A stretch of 64,000 bases of DNA from Actinopolyspora saharensis (GCF_900100925.1 NZ_FNKO01000002.1:1798001-1862000), one strand, 5' to 3'. Counted from the first letter of the stretch, positions 49,384-59,376 are shown. Numbers and translations: made by a program. The notes: generated from the letters alone by a model not told the origin.

Positions 49384-51036
49384 GTGGCGGAGGCGGACGT
49401 CGTCGTGGTCGGTGCCGGGCTCGCGGGTCTGGTCGCCACCTACGAACTCACCCGTGCCGGGCGTTCCGTGCTGGTGGTCGAGCAGGAGAACGCGGACAAC
49501 CTCGGGGGGCAGGCCCACTGGTCGCTGGGAGGTCTGTTCCTCGTGGACAGTCCCGAGCAGCGCAGGATCGGAATCAGGGACGACCACGAGCTGGCACTGC
49601 GGGACTGGATGGGCTCGGCCGCCTTCGACCGGCCGGAGGACTACTGGCCGCGCCGCTGGGCCGAGGCCTACGTGGCCTTCGCGGCCGGTGAGAAACGCGC
49701 CTACCTGCGGGGGCTGGGCATGCGGTTCATGCCCTTCGTCGGCTGGGCCGAGCGCGGGGACGGCACCGCCACCGGCCACGGCAACTCCGTCCCGCGGTTC
49801 CACTTCGGCTGGGGAACGGGACCCGAGATCGTGCGGGTGTTCGCCGAGCGGGTGCGCGAGGCCGAGCGCGCCGGTCTGGTGCGCTTCGAGTACCGCCACC
49901 GGGTGGACGAGCTGCTCGTCTCCGGAGGCGCGGTCCGGGGAGTGCGGGGCAGCGTGCTGGAGCCCTCGGCCGAACGACGTGGGGTCGCCTCCTCGCGGAC
50001 GGTGGTCGGCGAGTTCGAGCGCCGCGCGCAGGCAGTGGTGGTGGCCTCGGGTGGCATAGGGGGAGATCATGATCTGGTGCGGCGGAACTGGCCGGAACGG
50101 CTCGGCCGGCCCCCGGAGCACATGCTCACCGGAGTGCCCGCCCACGTGGACGGCCGGATGCTGGACGTCGGGGAGCGGGCCGGGGCCAGCGTCGTCAACC
50201 GCGACCGCATGTGGCACTACACCGAGGGCATCGCCAACTGGGATCCGGTCTGGCCCGGGCACGGCATCCGCATCCTGCCCGGCCCCTCCTCGCTGTGGCT
50301 GGACGCGACGGGCAACCGGCTGCCCCCGCCGTACTTCCCCGGCTTCGACACGATGGGAACGCTGCGGCGCATCCTGGCAACCGGCCACGACCACAGCTGG
50401 TTCCTGCTCGACCGGAGCATCCTGGCCAAGGAGTTCGGCCTCTCCGGTTCGGAGCAGAACCCCGACCTGACCAACAAGAGACTGCGGGACCTGCTGTCCA
50501 GAGTGGGCGGTGGGCCGCCGGGGCCGGTCGCGGCGTTCGAACGTCGCGGCGCGGACTTCGTGGTGCGGGACAACCTGCGCGATCTGGTCGCGGGGATGAA
50601 CGAGCTGACCGGGCACCGACTGCTGGACCACGAGAGGGTGCGCCGCGAGGTGGTGGCGCGGGACCGCGAGATGCGGCGCCCCTACGGTAAGGACGCGCAG
50701 ATCACCGCGATCCGCTCGGCACGCCGGTTCGCCAGCGACCGGGTGCTGCGCGTCGCGAGCCCGCACGAACTGCTCGACGCCCGACACGGGCCGCTGATCG
50801 CGGTGCGGCTGCGCGTGCTCACTCGCAAGACCCTGGGCGGTATGCGGACCGACCTGGACTCCCGGGTGCTGCGCCCGGACGGCGAGGTGCTGGAGGGGCT
50901 CTACGCCGCGGGCGAGGCCGCAGGATTCGGTGGGGGCGGGATGCACGGGTACAACGCACTCGAGGGCACCTTCCTCGGCGGGTGCGTCTTCTCCGGCAGG
51001 AACGCGGGCAGGGCGCTGGTGCGGGACCTCGGCTGA
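49384..51036 (+). CDS. FAD-dependent dehydrogenase (flavocytochrome c / ketosteroid dehydrogenase-like)
   Basis: This 550-residue flavoprotein starts at GTG 49384 with AGGAGG seven nt upstream. It has an N-terminal dinucleotide-binding motif [42 protein letters not shown], catalytic-region [16 protein letters not shown] sequence and the C-terminal FAD closure [34 protein letters not shown]. It belongs to the FAD_binding_2 family, close to actinobacterial proteins annotated as FAD-binding dehydrogenase. The substrate (steroid, fumarate-like or other) cannot be inferred. Confidence 0.9.
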   Translation: MAEADVVVVGAGLAGLVATYELTRAGRSVLVVEQENADNLGGQAHWSLGGLFLVDSPEQRRIGIRDDHELALRDWMGSAAFDRPEDYWPRRWAEAYVAFAAGEKRAYLRGLGMRFMPFVGWAERGDGTATGHGNSVPRFHFGWGTGPEIVRVFAERVREAERAGLVRFEYRHRVDELLVSGGAVRGVRGSVLEPSAERRGVASSRTVVGEFERRAQAVVVASGGIGGDHDLVRRNWPERLGRPPEHMLTGVPAHVDGRMLDVGERAGASVVNRDRMWHYTEGIANWDPVWPGHGIRILPGPSSLWLDATGNRLPPPYFPGFDTMGTLRRILATGHDHSWFLLDRSILAKEFGLSGSEQNPDLTNKRLRDLLSRVGGGPPGPVAAFERRGADFVVRDNLRDLVAGMNELTGHRLLDHERVRREVVARDREMRRPYGKDAQITAIRSARRFASDRVLRVASPHELLDARHGPLIAVRLRVLTRKTLGGMRTDLDSRVLRPDGEVLEGLYAAGEAAGFGGGGMHGYNALEGTFLGGCVFSGRNAGRALVRDLG

Positions 51037-51127
51037 GCGACCGTTCGCGAGGAGCGGCCCCGGGCGGACTCGGAGACGGGGAAGCCTCGGAAACCGGCCA
51101 CCGGGTGGTGTCCGTACCCCGGCGCTG

Positions 51128-51319
51128 CTACTCCGAACCCGTTTCGGCCGCCTTGTCGAGCTCGGGGGCCCAGACGTGCCAGCTGGACAGCTCTATCGGG
51201 CACTGGTAAGCCACCAGTCTCCCCTCCGAGGAGTTGACCAGGGTTTGCGCCTGCTTCTTGTTGATGATCGCGCGGTGTGAGCACACGGTGCAGCGCGGCG
51301 CGTTGCTGTAGTTCCACAT
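51128..51319 (-). CDS. Small conserved protein with zinc-ribbon-like cysteines
   Basis: This 63-residue protein starts [20 protein letters not shown] and continues [20 protein letters not shown] and WHVWAP. CxxC plus a later YQCP suggests one half-zinc-ribbon. The pattern (KQAQ, GRLVAYxCP, SWHVW) recurs in small actinobacterial proteins as I recall them; the function is unknown. A longer in-frame reading upstream is antisense to nothing obvious and lacks a ribosome-binding site. Confidence 0.68.
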   Translation of the reverse strand: MWNYSNAPRCTVCSHRAIINKKQAQTLVNSSEGRLVAYQCPIELSSWHVWAPELDKAAETGSE

Positions 51320-51540
51320 CGTCAACGAGGACGTCCCTTGCGAAGTCGGGGCCGGCCGGTTCGGCGCCCGGTCTACCGGTTCGACCGGGCCGAAGCCACC
51401 CGGCCGGGGGGCGTGTGCCGAACGGCACTCGGGGAATGCGCGGTTTTCGCCGGACCGGGCCGGGAGCGGGCGGCGTGGGCGGAGCGGCGCTGCCGCGTCG
51501 GGGAGCACCGGACCACGCTGACCGGGGCGGCGGTCCCAGG

Positions 51541-52467
51541 TCACCCGCCGTCGACCCAGCTCTGGGGAACGGCGACGTGCAGTGCGTTGCGCGCCACGGA
51601 CACCTCCTGCGGGGTGCTGGCGACCAGTTCGCCGTCGATGTTGATGGGCATGTCCGGCTTGGTCTCGATCCGCACCCGCCGGGTTCGGATGTGCTCGGCC
51701 TGGTCCGTTTCGAGCAGCTCGGTGCTCTTGAACTTCCGGGCGACGGTGAGCAGTTCGCGGACGTTGCCGTGCCTGATCACCGTGATGTCCAGCGTGCTGT
51801 CGTCGATGCCGGAGTCGGGAACGGCCAGCTGGCCTCCGCCGAAGTAGCGCCCGTTCGCCACGGAGACCTGCAGCAGGCTGTTGTACTCCCTGGGCTCGTG
51901 ATCGCCGTCGGGAAAGCTCAACCGGGCGGGGAACGGGCGGTGCCGCACGAATCCCTTGAGCGAGGCGATCGGGTAGGCCAGCGACCCGATGCGCTTCTTC
52001 AGGGCAGGGGACATGGCGGTGGCCACGTTGGAGCCGATACCGATCGAGGCCCGGTTGGCGTAGTAGTTGTTGCCGCACAGCCCGAGGTCGATGTCGACGA
52101 CCTTGCCGTGGGCTATCGTTCGGCACGCCTGCTCCAGGTCCGTGGGGATCTCGAGCGTGCGGGCGAAGTCGTTGGCCGTGCCGAGGGGCAGCAGGCCCAT
52201 CGGCACCCCGGTGTGCGCCAGCACGTCGACCACAGAGCTGATGGTCCCGTCGCCGCCGCCGATCACGACGAAGTCGTGCCCGTCGTCCACGGCCGAGCGC
52301 ACCGTCTCCACCAGCCGGGCGGGGTCCCGCAGCGGATAGGTCGTCCCGAGGGGGACCCCCTGGGCGGTCAGGCTCCGAATCGCCTGGGAGTAGGCGATGC
52401 TACCGGTGCGGGACAGCGTGTTGACCACCACCGCCACCCTGTTCACGGTTTCGCCGTTCGTGGACAC
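51541..52467 (-). CDS. Diacylglycerol/lipid kinase (DagK family)
   Basis: From GTG 52467 (AGGAG five nt upstream) the product has 308 residues. The N-terminal catalytic domain has VVVNTLSRTGSIAYSQAIRS, VIGGGDGTISSVVDVLAHTG (GGDGT nucleotide motif) and PLGTANDFARTLEIPTDL. The C-terminal lid has YYANRASIGIGSNVATAM and the metal-site segment IDDSTLDITVIRHG. It phosphorylates diacylglycerol or a related lipid alcohol with ATP, feeding phosphatidic acid back to phospholipid synthesis. It is monocistronic. Confidence 0.92.
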   Translation of the reverse strand: MSTNGETVNRVAVVVNTLSRTGSIAYSQAIRSLTAQGVPLGTTYPLRDPARLVETVRSAVDDGHDFVVIGGGDGTISSVVDVLAHTGVPMGLLPLGTANDFARTLEIPTDLEQACRTIAHGKVVDIDLGLCGNNYYANRASIGIGSNVATAMSPALKKRIGSLAYPIASLKGFVRHRPFPARLSFPDGDHEPREYNSLLQVSVANGRYFGGGQLAVPDSGIDDSTLDITVIRHGNVRELLTVARKFKSTELLETDQAEHIRTRRVRIETKPDMPINIDGELVASTPQEVSVARNALHVAVPQSWVDGG

Positions 52468-52592
52468 CACTGCTCCTGTCGGGTCGGCTGCGCCGGACAC
52501 TTCGCAGTGTATGCGGACGACGGGCGTGTGCTCCGCGGTGTGTGGTGCGCACTACTCGCAGCTGCCTCCGCTCGGCGGGGCGGAACGAGAAA

Positions 52593-52627
52593 CGGGGGCG
52601 GGGCTCGCGCGTGGCGGCCCGCCCCCG
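52593..52627 (-). terminator. Hairpin terminator after first APC permease gene
   Basis: CGGGGGCGGG and CCCGCCCCCG form a perfect 10-bp stem, 31 bp past the permease stop. Confidence 0.75.
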
Positions 52628-52657
52628 CGGGTGCTTCCGACGGTGCGGCCGCGGCCT

Positions 52658-54331
52658 TCAGCTCGCGGTCGTCGGCGCGTCGGTCGGCGTCTTCTCGATG
52701 TAGGCCACGGAACGGTGCGCGGGCAGCCGCACTGCCATGGAGTAGTAGTAGATCGCCACGCTCCACACGGCCAGCACGACGGCGCCGAGACCGATGCCGA
52801 TGGCCCCGTCCCCGCCGCCGAGGAAGCTGCCCCCGGCCTCGGAGGTCGGGTCCACCTCACCGAAGTAGCTGACCACCATCAGCCCCGCGAGCCAGATCGG
52901 GAACCACGAGCCGGACTTGAAGTCGATCGGCGGTGTGTCGTGACTGGTGAAGGCGTGGTAAACGGCGAAGACCACGTAGCCGACCAGCAGTCCGATCAGC
53001 ATCTTCTCGTTGATGGACCAGCCGGACCAGAACACGAGCAGCGTGGAGGCGAAGAAACCCAGCAGCGGGATGGTGTCCCCGCCGGGCAGCCGGAAGGGGC
53101 GCTGCTGGTCCGGCAGCTGGCGGCGCAGGGCCCCCACGACCAGGCAGCCCGGTGCGAAGGACACGGCGAAGGCCGAGGTGATGAAGCCGATGAACTTCGA
53201 CCAGGCCGGGAACGGCAGGAAGAAGAAGCAGCCGACCACGAACATCAGCAGGATCGACACCCACGGGACGCCGCGGTTGTTCAGCTTGGCCAAGGACTGC
53301 GGTGCGTTGTCGTTGCGGGCGTTGGCGTAGGACAGCCTGGTGGTCACGCCCGCGTAGATCAACCCGGTGTCGGCCGGGGAGACGACCGCGTCGATGCGCA
53401 GCAGCACGGCCATCCAGAAGGCCCCCAGCGCGATGGCCAACCCGGCCAGCGGGCCCGCGCTCTCACCGAAGGAGAGGTTCGCCCAGCCGTCACCGAGCAG
53501 CTCCTGCGGCAGCCCCGTGATGAACGCGATCTGCAGCAGCACGTAGATCACCGCGGTGACCAGCACCGACCCGATCAGCGCGAAGGGCACGTTGCGCTGG
53601 GGGTTGCTGGTCTCGCCCGCGAACTCGACGCCGTTGCGGAAGCCCAGGTACGAGAAGGCGATGCCCGCGGCGGGGATCGCGGTGAAGACGGCTCCCGGGC
53701 CGCTGGGTGCGAACCCGCCGAACTCGGTGAGGTTGCCCGGATTGAACGCCAGGGCGAACAGCACCACGATCACCAGCAGGATCACGAGGAGCTTCCACCA
53801 GACGAGCAGGTTGTTCAGGTAGGCGAACAGTCGTACGCCGAGCACGTTGATCGCGCTGTACAGCGCCATCAGCCCGATCGCCACGAACCAGCCCGCACCG
53901 TCGACGAGGTACTCGCCGTCGACCTTGTTCATCAGCCATCCCGCGTAGGGGTAGGCGTACTGCATGGTGGCGAGCACCTCGATGGGCGTCACCGCCGCGG
54001 CCGCGAGCCAGTTGATCCAACCGGAGCTGAAGCTGGCGAAGGAGCCGAAGGAGTAGTGCGGGAAGCGGATGACTCCGCCTACGACCGGAAACATCACCGA
54101 CAGCTCGGCGTAGGAGAATCCGATCAACATGATCATGATCGCGCCGATGATCCAGGACAGGATCGCTGCTGGGCCGGCGATTTGGGAGGCGTACAGGGCG
54201 CCGAACAGCCAGCCGGAGCCGATGATCGCGCCGACCCCGGTGAACAGCAGGCTGATTTTGTTGACGTCCCTGCGCACGCCGTGATCGAGCTGCACCTTAG
54301 CCTGCGTCGGTTGCGCAGTTGGTGTCGCCAT
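52658..54331 (-). CDS. APC-family amino acid permease, copy 1
   Basis: This 557-residue protein has about 12-14 membrane helices. The APC signature is at the N-terminus (NKISLLFTGVGAIIGSGWLF with the unwound GSGW helix). It continues IMIMLIGFSYAELSVMFPVV and a conserved FRNGVEFAGETSNPQRNVPF. The body is nearly identical to the neighbouring copy at 54736, diverging at the ends and the C-terminal periplasmic loop (WFPIWLAGLMVVSYFGEVDP). The substrate is unknown; amino acids or polyamines are usual. It is transcribed separately from copy 2, with its own terminator. Confidence 0.9.
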   Translation of the reverse strand: MATPTAQPTQAKVQLDHGVRRDVNKISLLFTGVGAIIGSGWLFGALYASQIAGPAAILSWIIGAIMIMLIGFSYAELSVMFPVVGGVIRFPHYSFGSFASFSSGWINWLAAAAVTPIEVLATMQYAYPYAGWLMNKVDGEYLVDGAGWFVAIGLMALYSAINVLGVRLFAYLNNLLVWWKLLVILLVIVVLFALAFNPGNLTEFGGFAPSGPGAVFTAIPAAGIAFSYLGFRNGVEFAGETSNPQRNVPFALIGSVLVTAVIYVLLQIAFITGLPQELLGDGWANLSFGESAGPLAGLAIALGAFWMAVLLRIDAVVSPADTGLIYAGVTTRLSYANARNDNAPQSLAKLNNRGVPWVSILLMFVVGCFFFLPFPAWSKFIGFITSAFAVSFAPGCLVVGALRRQLPDQQRPFRLPGGDTIPLLGFFASTLLVFWSGWSINEKMLIGLLVGYVVFAVYHAFTSHDTPPIDFKSGSWFPIWLAGLMVVSYFGEVDPTSEAGGSFLGGGDGAIGIGLGAVVLAVWSVAIYYYSMAVRLPAHRSVAYIEKTPTDAPTTAS

Positions 54332-54735
54332 CTATTCGCCCTTTCCAAGCTTTTGCAAGGTAGATGATTACTTTGAGCGTGGACTCTCTAGGATTCGAGC
54401 GGGATCGTCAACACGAAACGGTTAAATGTTCAAGCCAATAAGTAACATTTTGTGTACAGAGCTGTGTTCTGCCCCCGCACGGACGTGCGCGAATCGGACT
54501 CCGGGAAAGACGGCAACGGAGTCGGGCGGGCGAACTCGGAGGGCACGACTTCGCGGGGCGCGTGGCCCGCGGGCGTCCCCCACCGAAAGGGGCGCTGGAC
54601 AGCGGCCGGCTCGTTCGGCGGGCAGGCGGTTCGGCGCCCGCCGGTAGCAGAAGCGGCTGCTCCTTTTGTCCGACGAGCGAGCGACGAGTCGCGGAAACCG
54701 CCACGGCGGTGGCGGAACGTCCTACTCGGGAATGC
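54332..54735. other. 404-bp gap between the paralogous permeases
   Basis: No gene is seen. The left part (54332-54460) is relatively AT-rich (GGTTAAATGTTCAAGCC) and is the likely copy-1 promoter. The right part holds the copy-2 terminator. Confidence 0.55.
54698..54715 (-). terminator. Hairpin terminator after second APC permease gene
   Basis: CCGCCAC-GGCG-GTGGCGG is a 7-bp stem, 21 bp past the copy-2 stop. Confidence 0.65.
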
Positions 54736-56412
54736 TCACCCGGCCGTGTTCGGCGCGTCGGTCGGAGTCTTCTCGATGTAGGCGGCGGCCCGCCGGGAGG
54801 AGAGCCGCACGGCCATGGAGTAGTAGTAGATCAGCACGCTCCAGCCCGCGATGATCAGCGCTCCGATCCCCACGTTGACCGGGCCGTCCCCACCGGGCAG
54901 GACCAGGGCCGGGTCGGCGGGCTCGTTGGGCGTCACCTCGCCGAAGTAGCTCAGCACGAGTATGCCCAGCAGCCACACGGGGAACCACGAGCCGGACTTG
55001 AAGTCGATCGGCGGTTTGGCGTGCTTGCCGAACAGGTTGTAGGCGGCGAAGACCACGTAGCCGACCAGCAGTCCGATCAGCATCTTCTCGTTGATCGACC
55101 AGCCGGACCAGAACACGAGCAGGCTGGAGGAGAAGAACGCCAGCAGCGGGATGGTGTCCCCGCCGGGCAGCCGGAATGGGCGCTGCTGGTCCGGCAGCTG
55201 GCGGCGCAGCGCTCCGATCACCAGGCAGCCCGGTGCGAAGGACACGGCGAAGGCCGAGGTGATGAAGCCGATGAACTTGGACCAGGCGGGGAACGGCAGG
55301 AAGAAGAAGCAGCCGACCACGAACATCAGCAGCACCGAGACCCAGGGAACCCCGCGCCGGTTGAGTCGGGTCAGCACCTGCGGAGCGTTGTCGTTGCGGG
55401 CGTTGGCGTAGGACAGCCTGGTGGTCACGCCCGCGTAGATCAGCCCCGTGTCGGCGGGCGAGATTATCGCGTCCACCCGCAGCAGCCAGGCCAGCCAGAC
55501 CACCCCGAGCAGCAGCGACAGCCCCGCCAGCGGCCCGGCGCTCTCCGCGAAGGTCAGCTGGTGCCAGCCCTGCCCCAGCACTTCCCGCGGCAGCCCCGTG
55601 ACGAAGGCGATCTGCAGCAGCACGTAGATCACCGCGGTGATCAGCACCGATCCGATCAGCGCGAAGGGCACGTTGCGCTGGGGATTGTTGGTCTCGCCCG
55701 CGAACTCGACACCGTTGCGAAAGCCCAGGAAGGAGAAGGCCACCCCGGCGGCCGGGATCGCGGTGAAGATCGTGCCGAGCCCCTCCGGGGCGAAGCCGCC
55801 GAAGGCGGTGAGGTTGCCCGGGTTGAACGAGACCGCGAAGAACACGATGATCACCAGCACGATCACCGCGAGCTTCCACCACACCAGGATGTTGTTCAGC
55901 CGGGCGAAAACGCCCACCCCCAGGGCGTTGATCGTGCTGTACAGCGCCATCAGCGCTATCGCGATCAACCAGCCGTATCCGCTGACCAGGTACTCACCCT
56001 CCACAGGGGTCATCAGCCATCCCGCGTAGGGGTAGGCGTACTGCATGGTGGCGAGCACCTCGATGGGGGTTACCGCGGCCGCTGCGAGCCAGCTGATCCA
56101 GCCGGAGCTGAAGCTGGCGAAGGAGCCGAAGGAGTAGTGCGGGAAGCGGATGATGCCCCCGACCACGGGAAACATCACCGACAGCTCGGCGTAGGAGAAT
56201 CCGATCAGCATGATCATGATCGCGCCGATGATCCAGGACAGGATCGCTGCCGGACCGGCGATCTGCGAGGCGTACAGGGCGCCGAACAGCCAGCCGGAGC
56301 CGATGATCGCGCCGACCCCGGTGAACAGCAGGCTGATCTTGTTGACGTCCCTGCGCACGCCGTGATCGAGCTGCACAGTGGCGCTGGTGGGAGAAGCGGT
56401 CGGTGTTCCCAT
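54736..56412 (-). CDS. APC-family amino acid permease, copy 2
   Basis: This 558-residue paralogue of the previous permease is identical over long stretches, including NKISLLFTGVGAIIGSGWLF and FSYAELSVMFPVV. It differs mainly in its first residues (GTPTASPTSATVQLDH), the SLLLGVVWLAWLLRVDAIIS helix and the C-terminal loop (VTPNEPADPALVLPGGDG). This is a clear tandem duplication, in the same orientation and 404 bp apart. It lies upstream of copy 1 and just downstream of the TetR gene of the paa cluster, so a link to aromatic amine or amino-acid uptake is possible but unproven. Confidence 0.9.
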   Translation of the reverse strand: MGTPTASPTSATVQLDHGVRRDVNKISLLFTGVGAIIGSGWLFGALYASQIAGPAAILSWIIGAIMIMLIGFSYAELSVMFPVVGGIIRFPHYSFGSFASFSSGWISWLAAAAVTPIEVLATMQYAYPYAGWLMTPVEGEYLVSGYGWLIAIALMALYSTINALGVGVFARLNNILVWWKLAVIVLVIIVFFAVSFNPGNLTAFGGFAPEGLGTIFTAIPAAGVAFSFLGFRNGVEFAGETNNPQRNVPFALIGSVLITAVIYVLLQIAFVTGLPREVLGQGWHQLTFAESAGPLAGLSLLLGVVWLAWLLRVDAIISPADTGLIYAGVTTRLSYANARNDNAPQVLTRLNRRGVPWVSVLLMFVVGCFFFLPFPAWSKFIGFITSAFAVSFAPGCLVIGALRRQLPDQQRPFRLPGGDTIPLLAFFSSSLLVFWSGWSINEKMLIGLLVGYVVFAAYNLFGKHAKPPIDFKSGSWFPVWLLGILVLSYFGEVTPNEPADPALVLPGGDGPVNVGIGALIIAGWSVLIYYYSMAVRLSSRRAAAYIEKTPTDAPNTAG

Positions 56413-56737
56413 CTGTCCACCTCATTCGAGTGACTGAAAACACCAAGGTGTTTGCCTAGCACTCTCGGTCACGAAGCGGTGCTCGGCAACACGGAGCGGC
56501 AGCGCCTGCTTTTCCGCTCGGAACTGCGCCACCCTGTCCCAGGGTGGCGGGGTCGCGGGCAGTCGGTGCGCGGCGGTGCGGGAGCTTCCGGCCCGATCAG
56601 AAGGAACGTTCCGCGCGAAACCGCGCGAATCGGGGGCGTCCGGAGGCAGTGCGCCGCGGGCCGTGTTCCCCGTCGCGGGAGCCGGTGACGGCCCCGCCGA
56701 ACGATCCTCCGGGCAGGCGGGGAAAGAGGAGGTCCCG
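56413..56737. other. 325-bp gap between permease copy 2 and tetR
   Basis: No gene or convincing operator is seen. It should hold the permease copy-2 promoter and the end of the paaI-paaK-tetR transcript. Confidence 0.5.
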
Positions 56738-57349
56738 CTACTGCCTGCGCTTCATCCCGTCGAAGGCGAGCCGGGTCACGGTTTCGGCGATCTCGTCCTT
56801 GCTCAGTCCCTGCCGCGGCCGGTACCACTCGATCAGCGAGTTCACCATCCCGAACAGCAGCCTGCTGGTCAGCGCGGGGTCCAGATCGGAGCGCAGGTTC
56901 CCCGTACGTTCGGCCTCGGCGACCAGCTCACCGACGAGGTGGTCGAACTCCCTGCGCCGCGCCAGGGCCTGACGCTCCACTCTGCTGTTTCCCCGCACGC
57001 GCAGCAGCAGCGTGACGAACGGGAGCTCGTCGATGAGCACCTCGACGCTGCGCCACACCACGTGGTGCAGCCGGTCCATGGGATCGCCCTCGCGGGACCG
57101 CGGTTCGTCGAGCACCGCGAACAGCGCGTCCAGGGCCCGGTCGACGCCCATGCGGAGCAGTTCCTGCTTGCTCGAGACGTGGTGGTAGATGGCCGACTTG
57201 GTGATGCCGAGCCGCTTGGCCAGGTCCTCCATGCTCGTGCCGTCGTAGCCACGTTCGTGGAAGACCTTCACGGCGGTGCGCAGCAGGGAATCGAGGTCGT
57301 AACCGGGTTTTCTCCGTCCCGCGCCGTCGCTCGTGCTCGCACCCACCAT
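56738..57349 (-). CDS. paaR: TetR-family regulator of the paa cluster (PaaR-like)
   Basis: This 203-residue protein starts at ATG 57349. It has an N-terminal TetR HTH (LLRTAVKVFHERGYDGTSME, LAKRLGITKSAIYHHVSSKQ) and a TetR_C-type effector domain (RLLFGMVNSLIEWYRPRQGL). Closely related TetR proteins in other actinobacteria and in Thermus repress paa genes and release DNA on binding phenylacetyl-CoA. It is the last gene of the paaI-paaK-tetR unit, 83 bp after paaK. The two operator-like palindromes at 59239 and 59377 are its likely targets. Confidence 0.85.
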   Translation of the reverse strand: MVGASTSDGAGRRKPGYDLDSLLRTAVKVFHERGYDGTSMEDLAKRLGITKSAIYHHVSSKQELLRMGVDRALDALFAVLDEPRSREGDPMDRLHHVVWRSVEVLIDELPFVTLLLRVRGNSRVERQALARRREFDHLVGELVAEAERTGNLRSDLDPALTSRLLFGMVNSLIEWYRPRQGLSKDEIAETVTRLAFDGMKRRQ

Positions 57350-57432
57350 GTTCGCCAGTCTCGCAGTGTCCTTCCACCGACGTCGCCGGACCCGGCCCGC
57401 TGCGATCTCCGGGAGCCCGGTCCAGCCCGGAC

Positions 57433-58782
57433 TCAGCCCTCGCGCAGGTCCAGGACTCGCCGCGACTTGCCGGTCGAGCGCTGCAGCGTCTCGGGGGCCA
57501 CTATCTCCACCGCGGCGCTGACCCCGACCGCGTCCTTGATCGACGTGGCCAGCGCGGTGGAGGCCGCGGGGTCTCCCGAGGCCGTTTCCCCGTCGGTCTC
57601 GACCCGCACGCACAGCTCGTCGAGCCGCCCGCGGCGGGTCAGCTCGAGCTGGAAGTGCGGGGACAGTCCCGGTTGCCGGAGCACGAGATCCTCGATCTGG
57701 CCTGGGAAGACGTTGACCCCCCTGAGCAGGATCATGTCGTCGGTGCGCCCGGTGACCTTCTCCATCCTGCGCATCGCGGGGTGGTCCGTTCCGGGCAGCA
57801 GCCTGGTCAGGTCCCTGGTCCGGTAGCGGATCACCGGAGTGGCCTCCTTGGTCAGCGAGGTGAAGACCAGCTCGCCGTGCGTGCCGTCGGGCAGGCTCTC
57901 GCCGGTGGCGGGGTCGATGACCTCCGGGTAGAAGTGGTCCTCCCAGATGTGCGGTCCGTCCTTGGTGGTCGCGCACTCGCTCGCGACTCCGGGGCCCATC
58001 ACCTCGGAGAGGCCGTAGATGTCGACGGCGTCGATCCCGGCGGACTCCTCGATCTCCGCGCGCATCTCGGCGGTCCACGGTTCGGCGCCGAAGATGCCGA
58101 TGCGCAGGGAGGTGCTCCTGGGGTCGATCCCCTGGCGGCGGAACTCGTCCAGCAGCGTCAGCATGTACGAGGGGGTGATCATGATGATCTCGGGCCGCAG
58201 GTCGTGGATGAGCCGGACCTGGCGCTCGGTCATGCCTCCGGAGGCGGGAATCACCGTGCAGCCGAGGCGTTCGGCTCCGTAGTGCGCGCCCAGTCCGCCG
58301 GTGAACAGTCCGTACCCGTAGGCGATGTGCACCTTGTGCCCGGGGCGCCCGCCCGCCGCCCTGATGGAGCGCGCCACCACTTCGGCCCAGTGGTTCAGGT
58401 CCCGCTCGGTGTAGCCGACGATCGTGGGATTGCCGGTGGTGCCGCTGGAGGCGTGGACGCGGCTGAGTCGTTCCTGCGGCACGGCGAACATCCCGTCGGG
58501 GTAGTTCGCGCGCAGGTCCTCCTTGGTGGTGGTGGGGAACTTCGCCAGGTCGGACAGTCGGCTGCAGTCCTGCGGGCGGATTCCGGCAGCGTCGAACTTG
58601 CGCCGGTAGCACGGCACGTTCTCGTAGGCGTGGTGCAGGGTTTCGCGCAGTCGTTCGAGCTGGAGCTCGGCCAGCTCGGAACGGTTCAGCTCCTCCGCCG
58701 GGGTCGACTCCACGCGCCCGTGCGCACTCCCGTCCGCTCCCGCGTGTCGGATTCCCACTTCTCCGCGGATCGTGTCGGTCAT
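57433..58782 (-). CDS. paaK: Phenylacetate-CoA ligase
   Basis: This 449-residue adenylate-forming enzyme has the ATP-binding motif ASSGTTGNPTIVGYT, A-domain segments YGYGLFTGGLGAHYGAERLG, IYGLSEVMGPGVASEC and the C-terminal hinge GRTDDMILLRGVNVFPGQIE. It makes phenylacetyl-CoA from phenylacetate, ATP and CoA, the first step of the pathway. ATG 58782 overlaps the paaI stop (ATGA). A loosely structured N-terminal extension of about 25 residues precedes the domain. Confidence 0.95.
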   Translation of the reverse strand: MTDTIRGEVGIRHAGADGSAHGRVESTPAEELNRSELAELQLERLRETLHHAYENVPCYRRKFDAAGIRPQDCSRLSDLAKFPTTTKEDLRANYPDGMFAVPQERLSRVHASSGTTGNPTIVGYTERDLNHWAEVVARSIRAAGGRPGHKVHIAYGYGLFTGGLGAHYGAERLGCTVIPASGGMTERQVRLIHDLRPEIIMITPSYMLTLLDEFRRQGIDPRSTSLRIGIFGAEPWTAEMRAEIEESAGIDAVDIYGLSEVMGPGVASECATTKDGPHIWEDHFYPEVIDPATGESLPDGTHGELVFTSLTKEATPVIRYRTRDLTRLLPGTDHPAMRRMEKVTGRTDDMILLRGVNVFPGQIEDLVLRQPGLSPHFQLELTRRGRLDELCVRVETDGETASGDPAASTALATSIKDAVGVSAAVEIVAPETLQRSTGKSRRVLDLREG

Positions 58783-59216
58783 GTTTCGCCGTCCTTTCGG
58801 GACTCGACGCTGCGGCTGTGCCCGCGGAACTCGGCCACGGTCTCGGAGTCGGGTTCGCCGCGGAACACCGTCGTGTCGTAGATGCCGCCGCGGCCCCGGG
58901 TGTGTCGTTCGACGGCTCGGGCGTAGAGCACGTCGTCCTCGTGCACGGGAGCCAGGAAGGTGATCTGCGCGCTCGCGGCGACCGTGACGGGACCGTGGCT
59001 GTTGCAGGCGCAGGCGAAGGCGGTGTCCGCGAGCAGGAACACGTAGCCGCCGTGGGCGATCGAGTGTCCGTTGACCATCTCGTGGGTGACGCGCATCCGG
59101 GTGAGCGCCCGGCCGTCGGCGGCCTCCAGCAGCTCCACTCCGAGCGCCTTGGAGGCCTGGTCGTCCTCGAACATGGCCGCTGCCGCGGCGGCTATCGGTG
59201 CCCGTTCCGCGTCCAA
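58779..59216 (-). CDS. paaI: Phenylacetyl-CoA thioesterase PaaI
   Basis: This 145-residue hot-dog-fold thioesterase has HEMVNGHSIAHGGYVFLLADTAFA, including the conserved NGH..HGG and catalytic-aspartate (LADTAF) region. It hydrolyses CoA esters of ring-hydroxylated phenylacetates, rescuing CoA when the epoxide pathway stalls. The start appears to be TTG 59216 with a GGTGG site upstream. It is the first gene of the leftward operon, 23 bp from the first TetR-type operator. Confidence 0.92.
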   Translation of the reverse strand: MDAERAPIAAAAAAMFEDDQASKALGVELLEAADGRALTRMRVTHEMVNGHSIAHGGYVFLLADTAFACACNSHGPVTVAASAQITFLAPVHEDDVLYARAVERHTRGRGGIYDTTVFRGEPDSETVAEFRGHSRSVESRKDGET

Positions 59217-59238
59217 CTGGCTTCACCACCTTGAATAC

Positions 59239-59256
59239 TGACCGAACAGTCGGTCA
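59239..59256. promoter_or_regulatory. TetR-type operator O1 in the paa divergent promoter
   Basis: TGACCGA-ACAG-TCGGTCA is a perfect 7-bp inverted repeat with a 4-bp spacer, 23 bp upstream of paaI. The architecture matches O2 at 59377. Confidence 0.85.
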
Positions 59257-59376
59257 CTGGTTTTCACCTCTCACCGGGTTCTCGGCGAGGTGTCCGCTGT
59301 TCGGTTGCCGGTTGTGCCGTGGGCAACTTTTGATGCGGTGATTGTGCACGAGCTTGTTCTACGTCACAATGCTTAC

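Noticed and set aside
47179..50946. 1255-codon minus-strand open frame
   Set aside because: Only 47179-48396 is the dipeptidase. The rest is antisense to the haloacid dehalogenase and flavoprotein genes, an effect of high GC.
52397..56433. Long plus-strand open frames opposite the two permeases
   Set aside because: Their His/Gln/Arg/Glu-rich translations are shadows of the membrane-protein genes on the minus strand.
56738..58612. 624-codon minus-strand open frame spanning tetR and paaK
   Set aside because: Only the tetR part (56738-57349) is in the coding frame; upstream it is the wrong frame of paaK.
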